Part shown: in pieces, positions 22,376 to 33,489 of the stretch
How positions within the stretch are numbered: the first letter of the stretch is position 1
Layout: each line of letters starts with the position of its first letter
Assembly (NCBI GenBank): GCA_025175895.1
Contig: CM046000.1
Location: forward strand, 42,444,720 to 42,508,719
Direction: 5' to 3'
Length of the DNA: 64,000 nt
DNA from: Wurfbainia villosa
Lineage: Eukaryota; Streptophyta; Magnoliopsida; Zingiberales; Zingiberaceae
Notes under the pieces: generated by a model
Told to the model about the DNA's origin: nothing
The model's database searches: none
Seen by the model: only the letters and a program-made list of their open reading frames with translations
Position numbers and translations under genes: made by a program

Positions 22376-24606
22376 TGTTGGGTTTCCGACACCTCGGCGA
22401 GTGTGTGTTCGATCATGTTTCATAAACATGTGCACAGCGGAAGGAATAAAATAATAAATCTAATTTATTACAACACACATCACACGCATGCATAGTACAA
22501 CATGTGTAGACATAACCGTAAATTCAAATTTTTCAATAAAAGGAAATTTATACTACGTATACCTGACGTATCACGTGTAGCGGGAAACGCATCAACTGGA
22601 ACGATTCTCGCTAGAATCGTCTCTATCCGTATCCACGCCGAGTATCTTCGGGATGACTTCACAAAGTCACGAGCCTCGTCTTCGTACGGGTTACTAGCCT
22701 CGTGTTGAAGACAATGTGATCGAGAGAAGATCACGATCCGAATCAAAATTCGGATCCAAAACGAGTCCTCAAAAACTCGCTTCTCCGGAGAGGTATTCGT
22801 CAACCGTTTGACGAATCCTTCGTTCTCCACCTATGAGAATTACCGGAGATCGAATCCCCGGTAAGGAAGGCGCTGTCGGAGCTCCAAACGTCGTCCAAAC
22901 GACTCTCCAACATGAAGTAAACAAGCTGTCCAGAAAACTGGACAGCTTTGGTGGAGGAGTTAGCGCCGGCCAAAGGGAAGAGGACCGGCTTGTCCTTGGT
23001 CACCGGAGCCAAGGAGGGTCGACGGAGGATCACCGGCAGCAGCAAGTGGCCGGCGGCAGCAGGTGGTTGTCCGGCAGCAAGGAGGTGGCAGCAGCTCTAT
23101 GAAGTTGGCGGCAACACCATGTTGGGTGGCAACAACAAAAGAGGAGCTAGGGTTTTGGGCGGCAACTCAATGGCTTATTCCCTTGGGTCTATGCAAAAAC
23201 CCTTAATCCGTGTTTTTATAGAGAACATATTCTCCTAATAGTTATTGGTTCATAACCAAAACCCGTTAACCCGCTCCAATAACTTAAGCTAAAATAAACC
23301 AAACCATGTTGGTCTATTTTAAGTTAAAACGAACCGAACCAACTTTGGTTTATTCGTTTAAAACAAACCAAACCCTTTGGTTTATTCTCCTCCATTGGAT
23401 TAGAACCAAACCAATTTGGTTCATCCATCATGTCTTCATAAGACAAGGCCCATCCACGCTTCCATTGCGACTGAAACAATTTCATGCTCGCTCCATGTTT
23501 GGTCCAACCAAACCTTGTTTCTCTCGGTCTGAGAATCTCATTCTCAAGCTCGTTTTAAATCCTTCGGATTACGCTCATTGTGCATGTGACCAAATAGGTT
23601 CTCGGTTTATGTTGGTCGTCTATAATTAACCATTAATTATAGAACGATCATGAGTAGCACCTAGTAGTACATCATGATCCCCAATTAACCGAAAAGATCA
23701 ACGGTTGATCCAGAACTACTTCTGAAATCCTTCAGCAGCTCGAATGAATCGTGCTCCATTCCCTTCACTCATCTTATACCCACTTGGTTCAGGACATGGT
23801 CTATAGTGTCAGTCCCCACTAGGTTGACTACGTCACACCTAGCCCAAGTATCATTTCCTCGTCCTACGGATTATAGTTTCTGCACATGTATCGAAGAGTA
23901 TCTTACTCTAAACATGTAATGTTTTGGCCAATGACTTTAGTAACAATCCGACGAGAGGCCATGGGTATACATCTCCTCGCAAGGAGTGGTTAATCCTTTA
24001 TAGGCTATTCAAACACCTTCGATCACTTCGACTTATACCCAATCATCCCGGGTCTACATCTCCTCAGAGATACTTGCTTAAGATGTCAAGCATAAGTCTT
24101 TATGATCAAGATGACTTGAATACGGCAAGTCAAAGGAACATCGCACTTAAGCTGCAGTAAGAACTTCATTGACATATCTCTATATGCAGAGAACCATATA
24201 AAGTCTTACGACTAGTCACTCCAATGAACTAGTTACCATAACTAGCATCCTCGATTAACTCCAGACATCACAATGTCTCCAGCTAGTGAGAATCAGCTGC
24301 TTGGATACACCAAGGAGTATACCTCGTGCTAGTCTCGACAGAATCAATGGTGTCCAAATCCATCAATTCATCGACTAGGGATAATTCCGATACATCACAA
24401 TTACACATGTAGAGATACTCACTAGTTGTGATCCAATCACAAATTCTCTCATGATGTGAATCATATCATGGACATTCAGTAAATGAGTTTAAGATCTAAT
24501 CAAATACATGAAAACATATATACTCAAATAGTGAATCTTCATTTATCATATAAATGGTTCAAACATAAGGCGATTGCCTTAGGACATCTCTCATATATTA
24601 CTAACA
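22376..24606 (-). repeat. 5' LTR of C-1 (family C)
   Basis: 2231 bp. On the minus strand it starts TGTTAGTAATATATG and ends CCCAACA. TATAAAAA lies at 23220-23213 (minus). ACCAAA/TTTGGT palindromes sit upstream of it at about 23282-23440, and a GC-rich block downstream. Other copies are at 5206-7372, 25148-27369, 33490-35716 and 62768-63712. Confidence 0.92.
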
Positions 24607-24611
24607 AGTCA

Positions 24612-24934
24612 ATCGAAAAAACCCTTTGAAGACCAATTGTATCGATGAATTAGAGGCGTGTGTACATAAGGTATTGGCTATCTCTAATGGAAAAGAAGAT
24701 CTTGAATTAGCCTTCACTGCCTACCCAACTGTCGAAAAAACATGCTAGAAGGCTAGAGAACAAGAGATGATAAACAAATTCAACCTTAACATAGCCAATA
24801 TCTTCATCTTGGGCTTTGATGGGGTTATTAAGCAATTTGCAAGCCAAGGATATCCTCTACCAAAGATGGATAATGACTTCTTAGATTTTACTAAAGCTCT
24901 AGCAAAATATCCTTCAGAGACCTTTGATCTTTAA
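24612..24934 (+). pseudogene. 3' part of the interrupted unknown ORF
   Basis: Continues the frame of 16396-16531 across the C-1 insertion and ends at TAA 24932-24934. The joined frame is about 153 codons, broken only by TAG at 24746-24748, where TGG (Trp) is the likely ancestral codon. The predicted protein is mixed polar and hydrophobic with no zinc knuckle, protease or RT motif. I cannot name it. A gene of the host or an extra ORF of the Tat-like element are both possible. Confidence 0.55.
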
Positions 24935-25147
24935 TTGTTTAACTCCATATGGTTATACAACTTGAGTATTTATGATTTTAGCATGTTGGGTACGTATTTT
25001 TCTTTTTCACTATTTAGGCGTATTCTCTTCTTGAGAGTAATTAATTGATAGAATTGACACCTACTCTTGCCACCGTACCAGTCGGCTAACATAGTAAGAT
25101 CCTAACACATCCCCAAGTGCTAAACCGTTATTGGCTTGTGAGGTTTG
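24935..25147. other. Noncoding gap between the unknown ORF and C-2
   Basis: AT-rich DNA. A short open plus-strand frame near 25100-25147 continues past C-2 at 35722 for about 23 codons and then stops. That is too little to call a gene. Confidence 0.4.
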
Positions 25148-27369
25148 TGTTGGTAATATATGAGAGGTGTCTTAAGGCAATTGCCATATGGTTATACCAT
25201 TTATTTGATAAATGAAGATTCACTATTTGAGTATACATGTTTTCATGTATTTGATTGGATATTAAACTCATTTACTGAATGACCATAATACGATTCACAA
25301 CATGAGAGAATTTGTGATTGGATCACAACTAGTGAGTATTCCTATATATGTAATTGTGATGTATTAGAATTATCCCTAGTCTATGAATTGATGGATTCAG
25401 ACGCAATCAATTCTGTCGAGACTACCATGATGTATACTCTTTGGTTTATCCAAGCAGCTATTTCTCACTGGCTGGTGACATTGGGATGTCCGAAGTTGAT
25501 GGTGGATGATAGTTATAATAACTAGTTCATTAGAGTGACTAGCTGTAAGACTTCATATGATTCTCTGCATATATGGATATGTCAATGAAGTTGTTACAGC
25601 AGCTTAAGTGTGATGTTCCTTTGACTTGCGGTATTCAAGTCATCTTGGTCATGAAGACTTATGCTTTGACATCTTAATCAAGCATCTTGGAGGAGATGTG
25701 GACCGAGATGATTGGTTATAAGTCGAAGTGGCCGAAGGTGTTTGAATAGCCTACAGAGGATTCACCGCTCCTTGCAAGGAGATGTATACCCTATGGGCTC
25801 TCATCGTATTCTTACTAAAGTCTTTGGCCAAAGCATTACATGTGTAGAGTATGATACTCTTATATACATGTGAAGTAACTAGAATCCAGAAGACGAGGAA
25901 GTAATACTTGGGCTAGGTGTGACGTAGTCAACCTAGTGGGGACTGACACAATAGACCATGTCCTTAACCAAGTGGGTATAAGATGAGTGAAAGAAATGGG
26001 GCACGATTCATTGTAGCTACTGAAGGGTTTTAGAAAAGGTTCTGGGATCAACTGTTGATTTTTCGATTAATTTAGGATCATGATGTACTACTAGGTGCTA
26101 CTCATGATCGTTCTATAATTAATGGTAAATTATAGACCGCCAACATAAATTGAGAATCTATTTGGTCACAAGTACAATGAGAGAAATCCAAATAAATTAA
26201 AATGTGTTTGAGAATAGGATTCTCAGATCGAGAGAGACTAGGTTTTGTTGGATGAAACATAGAGCGAGTATGAAATGGTTTCAGTCGCATCGAAAGAATG
26301 GATGGGCCGAGCCTTATGAAGACATGATGGATGAACCAAATTGGTTTGGTTCTAATCCAATGGTAGAAAATAATCCAAAGTGATTTGGTTTGTTTTAAAT
26401 GAATGAACCAAAGTTGGTTCAGTTTTTTTAACTTAAACTAGACCAACACGGTTTGGTTTATTTTAACTTAAGTTAATCGAGTGGGTTAACGGATTTTGGT
26501 TATAAACCAATAACCGTTAGGAGAATGTGTTCTCTATAAAAACAAGACTTAAGAGTTTTGTGAAACCCTAATCACTAATCTTGTTGTGTGGCCGCCCAAC
26601 CCCCCTTAGAGAGGAGTTTCCGCCCACCTTGGAGAGGAGTTGCCACCCATCCCCTTTGTTGTTGTCCATTGGTGTTGCCACAACCTCCTCCTCGTCGCCG
26701 GCCACCTACCAACTGCCGGATACTCCTTCAGCCATCCTCCATTGGCCATCGGCGACCAGGGAGCAACTGGCCATTGATTGGTTGGCCATCTCTTCCACCG
26801 CCACAAGTTGTCCAGTTTCTAGATAGCTTGTTGTTCTCCTCGTAGAGAGGTTGTTTGGTCGGTGTTTTGTGCTTCGACAGCAAACTACTTTCCGGATATT
26901 GGTTCTCCGGCAATCCTCATAGGCGGAAGGTTAAGTTTTCATCAAACGGTTGACGAAAACTACTTCGTGAAACTCATTTTAGGGATCCGAATTTTAATTC
27001 GGAATGTGATCGTCTCTCAGATCACATTGTCTTCGACTCGAGGCTAGTGACTTTTGAGAATACGAGGCTAGTGGGTTTGTGAATCTATCCAGATGATACT
27101 TACCATGGATACAGATAGAGGCGATTCTAGCGAGGGTCGCTACGGTTGATGTCATTCCCGCTACACGTGATCCTCCAGGTATACCTATTTATGTTTCCTT
27201 TTATTGCAAAATTTTAAATAGCGATTATGTCTACACATGTTGTATCCTACATGCGTGTGATGTGTGAGTTGTAATAAATTAGATTTATTACTTTTATTAC
27301 TTCTGCTGTGTGCATGTTTACGAAATATGTTCGAACAAACACTCACCGCAGTGTCGGAAAAACCCAATA
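25148..27369 (+). repeat. 5' LTR of C-2 (family C)
   Basis: Starts TGTTGGTAATATATG and ends CCCAATA (CA changed to TA). TATAAAAA is at 26535-26542, with ACCAAA/TTTGGT inverted motifs at about 26335-26465. A CCGCCC-rich, gene-like block is at 26580-26815. The short ORFs there are also seen in other LTR copies and are not genes. Confidence 0.92.
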
Positions 27370-27370
27370 G

Positions 27371-27383
27371 TTGTATCAGGGCC
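27371..27383 (+). other. Primer binding site of C-2 (degraded)
   Basis: TTGTATCAGGGCC, two changes from TGGTATCAGAGCC, one base after the LTR. Confidence 0.75.
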
Positions 27384-29804
27384 ACGCTGTGTTCCGACAT
27401 AATCATAAAATTATTTTTTGATAGTAATAATTGTATTTATGGAAATTTTCTACTTTTGGAAAGTTTAGAAGTATTTATGGAAATTTTGTAATTTTGGAAA
27501 GTTTAGAAGTATTTATGAAAATTTTCTACTTTTATAAAGTTTAGAACTATTTATGGAAATTAACACTTTCCATAAATAAAATATTTGATTAGATTTGGAA
27601 ATTTATTTCCTAATTTAATCATGATTTGATTTGGGAAATTAAATCTAAAACATATTTTATTTCCATAAATAGTTATGACAAATAAGAAAATTCAAATTGG
27701 AAATTTCCTAATAAAGGAAATTACAATTTAAGAAATTTATTTCCTAAATTAAATTTGACTTTCATTAATTAACACTTTCCATAAATAAAATATGTGTTTA
27801 GATTTAGAAATTTGTTTCCTAATTTAATCATGATTTGATTTGGGAAATAAAATCTAAAACATATTTTATTTCAAAAATATTTATGACAAATAAGGAAACT
27901 ATTTGTACATGTCATAATTGTATGTCATGTAATTGCATTAGATGCATATTATTATGTCATGCGTGTCGTGACATATAGTTGTATGCCATGTATGTCATGC
28001 CTTGTAGATAATAGTTATTTGCATGCAAAGAGGATGAGACATTAAAACTCCTACACAATATTAAAGCCTACACCTTCCATTAATGTGGTTAGATTCAGAG
28101 TTCTGTTTCTTGTTTAGGTTGTTGGACTCTCTCCAAGCCAGGCTCGAACCTGAACATGTTCAAACCATTGGAATAGTTTATTACTAATATGGTAAGAGTC
28201 AGAGGTCAATTGCTTGTTTGGGTTGTTGGACTCTCTCCAAGCCTAGCTAATTGGTTGAATCCACTCTAACCATATTAAAACTATTTCTCGATTAATGGGT
28301 TAGCTTTAACCTAGAGCATCGGCTTTTAGACTCTCTCCAAGGTCGTTGTGAAGGGAGGTGAAGTTGGGTGCTTTGCTTATGATGTATACTTATTAATGAG
28401 TAAACAACCCGATGTATGTGTGAACATTCAATTAGTTGATAGCACATTGTGATAGTTGCATATATGTGATAAGCAATCGGTATACTTGATGTTGGATCGA
28501 GAAGCGTCGCTAGAGGGGGGGTGAATAGCGATCGTAAATCTTTTCTTTTTCGTTCGTTCAATACGCAAAGTAAGCACAGCGGAAAATAAATGAACACGTT
28601 TATTTTACTTGGTTCACAACCCAGCGGTTGCTACTCCAAGGCCCTATCGGTCCTAGACCGCGTACGGAGGGCAAAGCACTAAAACGTCTCCTCCTCGTTG
28701 GAGGTAGGAGACAACGATTACAAAAACCGAATACACGAGGATGAGGCAACAAGCCTACCTCACCTCGTTATGAAGATAAAAAAACACAGAATATAATATC
28801 AAAAATATTACTTGAATCTGCTGCCGACGAAGAAGATCTGAGGTTGTCGTCGCGTCGGCGTTATGACGGTGTTGAAGCGTTGGCGTTGTAGGAGCACTTG
28901 ATGAATAATTGATGATCTTTGGAGATGAATCCTCCCCTCCTTTTATAGACTTTAGCCTCTGAATTTGTCTCCTATTTCTTTGGAACGGATCATGAATTTT
29001 TCCAAATTTTTATCGCTGGCGAAGTGGCGCGTCAAACGTTATCCGCTTTGACCTAGCGCAAAGTCGAATCGCCGCCATCACGATCGATGCCTCTCATCAC
29101 GATCGATGATACGATCGATGATGCATCTCATCGATCGATAGAACGATCGCCTAATGTCCGGATCATTGCCCGCCACTTCCCTGCAGGAAGAGATTAGCTC
29201 GGAAAATGATAAATACGACGGTTTCTAACCGTCCGATCTCAACCTAGACCTTCCACAGGAAGTCTTAGTCGAATCGTCGCCTACGGTCGTCCCCGTAAAG
29301 AGGACACGACCTTACAATCTCTCACTCACACGAGCTTACCTCGATAGTAGCTCTTGCTTCTGGCCTTCCACTCGATTCCTTCGGCTCCCTCCGAATTCAC
29401 TCAAGTGTCGCCCGACCACCACGGCTTCCTCCGGGTGTCGCTAGCCTTCAGCTCCAGCTTTAGTACTTTTCTGCACACTTGATTTAGCTCGTGAGATAAC
29501 AATATAAACTTAACTTTGTGTCTTTGCCATAATCAAAACACAGGTTCGATTATCTAGTGCCCCTGCACCAACACTTGATACCTACCATCATAGCTAAGAA
29601 TGGCTTGTTGGACTCTCTCCAAGGTAGTTTTTATCTATGTTGGATATCAACCCATTCGGAGATGGACCTACAATCTCCCGAATTAATTTTGAGAGTTTTT
29701 AAAATTCGAAAAATTTATGGGATTTTGTAAATGTATGTTGATGCATTTTAAAAATTATTTTCTCATATATACTCGATTTGTATTTCTAAGCTAATCGCTT
29801 GATC
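27384..29804 (+). other. 5' leader of C-2 with mini-hairpins
   Basis: Noncoding leader, about 1.33 kb without the inserted LTR. It repeats TTGGACTCTCTCCAA at 28122-28136, 28226-28240, 28326-28340 (TTAGA variant) and 29608-29622, matching the C-1 positions in order. AT-rich direct repeats (AAATTTTCTACTTTT/TTTATGGAAATT type) fill 27400-27900. Confidence 0.75.
28490..29573 (-). repeat. Family B solo LTR in the C-2 leader
   Basis: 1084 bp, TGTTGG...CCAACA, with perfect CTTGA target duplications at 28485-28489 and 29574-29578. The C-1 leader (about 21020) shows the empty site. A minus-strand TATA box lies near 28937 (TTTTATAGAC). The palindrome block upstream (28990-29150) uses GATCGATC/CGATCGAT motifs instead of CAGTCGACTG. 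A solo LTR forms by recombination between the two LTRs of one element. Confidence 0.92.
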
Positions 29805-32800
29805 ATGATGTCTTTGAATTTGTGCTCTATTTTTTTATTCGAATAAATAGACTGGGCCAAACTTCTTGGACTGGCTTAGAAACTTAAGAATTGTTCTCAA
29901 GGTGAAAAATCTTGCTTATGTCCTCGAAGAGCCTCTTCCCGCCCATCCTAGTGATGACACAACTCTGGACCAATTGTTGGCCTATCAGAAACATGTGAGT
30001 AATTCTCAACTAGTGAGTTGCATCATGCTAGTGGCGATGGTACTCGAGCTGCGGAAGCAGCATGAGCATATGGATTTTCATACCATAGTCTTTCATCTTT
30101 ATGAGTTGTTTGATGAGCAAGTGAGATCCGAAAGGTTCAAATTCTCCAAGCTCCTTTTCAACTCTGAGATGCAAGAAGGATCATCTGTGGTACTGCACAA
30201 TATCCTGAAGACTGTGGAGCCTTCTGGGAAGCATGAGCAGGGGACGGTGTTGTTAGTTGATTATTCGAAGAAAGGTTCTAAGTGGAAGTCAAAGGAACAG
30301 TAGAAGGGGAAGAAGAAAAAGGCTAAAAAGGTAGAACAAGCTCAAAAGGGAACTTGCCATCATTGTGGTAAGGGACGCCATTGGCGAAGAAATTGCAAGA
30401 TTTATCTTGAGTCCGTGAAGAAGAAGAAGGCATCCGATGCGCCATCCTCTTCAGGTATCTTTGTTATTGATTGTCATTCTATTTCCTCTAATACTTGGGT
30501 ATTAGATACCGGGTGTGACTCACATACATGGGCTAAGGAATAGAAGAAGACTCGTCAAGGGAGAGTCAAATTTACGTGTTGGGAATGGAACAAAGGTTGC
30601 TGCACTCGCCATCGGAATGTATCTGTTGAAGCTCCCTTCAGGACTTGTCTTAGAACTGGACAATTGCTTTTATGTTCCTTCGTTGATAAAGAACATCATT
30701 TCTATTTCTTGTTTAAATAGAAATGTCTACCATTTGAGTTTTAGTAACAATTATTGTTAAATAGGTTTGAATGGCGTGCTTTATGGGACTGGAACATTGT
30801 GCAATGGTATATATACGTTAGACGTATCTAGTGACATTCTCAATATCGAAGCAAGCAACAAGCATGCTCAAAAAGATAATCAATTAGACTCCTACATGTG
30901 GCATTGTCGTCTTGGCCATGTGAGCAAGAAACGCATGTCCGAATTACACTGATGTGAAATTCTGGAATTATTTGAATTAGATTCATACGATACATGTGAA
31001 TCATGCTTAAAAGTAAAGATGACTAAGTTACCTTTTACGAGAAAAGGTGAACCAGTGGCAGAGTTGCTTGGTCTAATTCAAATTGATGTATGTGGACCTA
31101 TGTCAACTCAAGCTCTAGGAAGCTATAGCTACTTCATTACCTTCACCGATGATGACTCAAGGTTTGAGTATGTGTTCTTGATGAAACACAAGTCTGAAGC
31201 CTTTGAAAGGTTTAAAGAATTCAGAAATGAAGTAGAGAAACGACTTGGCAAGAGTATTAAAATACTTCGATCGGATCGAGGTGGTGAATACTTGAGTCAA
31301 GAGTTTCTGGAATATCTAAGGGACAATGGTATATTTTCTCAATGGACTCCGCCGAATACACCACAACATAATGGTGTATCTGAGAGGCGAAATCGAACCT
31401 TGTTGGACATGGTTAGGTCGGTGATGAATCACGCGAATCTTCGCAAGTCCTTTTGGGGCTATACACTTCAGACTACTGTTTACTTGTTAAATAGAGTCCC
31501 GACCAAGGAAGTCTCTACTACTCCATATGAGATATGGAATAGTAAGAAACCTCATTTATCTTACTTGAAGATATGGATTTGTCCTGCTTATGTTAAGTGG
31601 ATTGTATCAGAAAAATTAGATGCTAAGTCTGATAAATGTCTATTTGTTCGAAACCCAAAGGAAACGAGGGGTTACCAATTCTATCATCCTGTGGAAAAAA
31701 GGTGTTTGTTTCAAGGCGTGTTGTGTTCCTAGAGAAAGAGTTTCTCTTGTAAGAAAATAGTGGGAGTGGCATTAAACTTGAGGAGGTTCAAGAGACTCCA
31801 ATAAACATTGAAGAGATACCTAGTCAAGCACCTCAACCAATAACTCATAGTGATGAGACATCGATTGAACTTATTGTTGCACCACATTTTTGCAGATCTG
31901 GTAGGGCATGCAACATTCTCAAGAGATATGGATTTCTCGTAAGTGAATTGAACGACGTGTTACACATTGACGATGAGGAACCTACAAGTTATGAAGAAGA
32001 TCTGAAAAGTTCAGAAAGGGAAAAATAGCTTGAAGCTATGAAGTTGGGAATGGATTCCATGTATGAAAATCAAGTTTGGATCTTGATGGACCCACCTGAA
32101 GGTATTAAGCCTATAGGGTGCAAGTTGGTTTTCAAGAAGGAAACTGACATGGATGGTAATGTGATTACCTATAAGGCTAGGTTAGTTGCGAAAGGCTATC
32201 GTCAAAAGCAAGGTGTTGATTATGACAAAACCTATTCACCAGTTGCTATGCTTAAATCCATTCAGATGCTCCTGGCCATAGTAGCTCATTATGATTATGA
32301 GATATGGTAGATGAATGTGAAAATGACTTTCCTTAATGGAAACCTACTCGAGGACATGTATATGATACAGCCTGAGGGTTTCACATCGGTTGATAAAACC
32401 AAGGTATGCAAACTTAGACGGTCCATTTATGGATTGAAGCAAGCATCCTGGAGCTGGAATATCCATTTTGATGAGGCAATGAAAAGGTTTGAGTTCTCAT
32501 AAAATCTGGATAAACCTTGTGTGTACAAGAAGATTAGTGGGAGTGCAGTCGTGTTCCTAGTGTTGTATGTCGATGACATATTACTTATAGGAAATGATAT
32601 ATCTGTCTTATAGTCGGTTAAAATTTGGTTATCCAAAATATTCTCCATGAAAGATTTGGGAGAAGCGATGTGCATCCTCGTGATTAAGATCTATAGAGAT
32701 AGATCAAAACGGTTTCTTGGTCTTTCACAGTCTACAAATATAGACCGAGTGCTAAAAAGGTTTAGTATGTCGGAATCCAAGAAAGGTTTCCTTCCCATCA

Positions 32801-33416
32801 TGCATGGGATACACTTTTCGAAGTATATGTGTCCGCACACAGAAGACAAGAGGATTTACATGAGTAAGATTCCCTATGCATCCGCGATCGGATCTATCAT
32901 GTATGTTATGTTATGTACATGGCCCGATGTATTGTATGCTCTGAGTGTCAGGACCAGATACCAATCTGATCTAGGAATGGATCATTGGGCGGTTGTTAAG
33001 ACAATCCTTAAGTACTTAAGAAGAACAAAGATGTGTTCCTAGTATATGGAGAAGGTGATATGGTAATACACGAGTATACGAATGCCAGCTTCCAGATAGA
33101 CAAGGATGATTCTAGGTCTCAGTCTGGGTACGTATTTACCTTAATGGAGGCGCAATAAGTTGGAAAGGTTCCAAGCAAGACACCATAGCATAATCTGCAA
33201 CTGAGGCATAATACATTGTAGCTTTAGAAGCAGCAAAAACAACGGTTTGGATCGATAAGTTCATCTCTGAGCTTGATGTGGTCTCATCAACGATCCAAAC
33301 ACGTGCTTCGGCGCTATCATCTGATCTGGGAGATCATCAGTAGGAAGGAAATACAAATCGAGAAGATTCCCACTGAAAGGAACTTAGCGGACCCTTTAAC
33401 TAAGGCCTTACCTTAG
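29805..33416 (+). pseudogene. Copia gag-pol polyprotein of C-2, degenerate
   Basis: Gag starts at ATG 29805 (29808 is an alternative), with a frameshift near 29840. The frame reopens at 29866 and meets TAG at 30301-30303. A CCHC knuckle (CHHCGKGRHWRRNC) follows near 30355-30396. The protease motif DTGCDSH is near 30510. Integrase has the HHCC region near 30900-31010 (one TGA at 30950) and the DDE core in 31019-31732 (DVCGP, DRGGEY, GVSERRN). RT runs 32038-32990 with YVDDILLIG near 32570 and stops at 32308-32310, 32500 and 32611. RNase H is frameshifted, with remnants to about 33290. The C-terminus ADPLTKALP ends at TAG 33414-33416. Lineage is not assigned. Confidence 0.92.
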
Positions 33417-33489
33417 AGTAAGTTTGAGGGTCATGTTAGAGCTTATGGTATTGGATACCGTGGCGATTGCATTAGGCCAAGCGGGAGTT

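Larger units (their letters stand above)
16532..24606 (-). mobile_element. Copia element C-1 (minus strand)
   Basis: A Ty1/copia element of about 8 kb. From 5' to 3' on the minus strand: LTR 24606-22376, primer site 22374-22361, long leader, gag-pol 20796 to about 17318, then only the last 786 bp of the 3' LTR. It is flanked by AGTAA (16527-16531) and AGTCA (24607-24611), a 5-bp target duplication with one change. The end of RNase H and about 1.4 kb of the 3' LTR are deleted. A SINE sits in its leader. The closest relative in the window is C-2 at 25148-35716. Confidence 0.9.
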
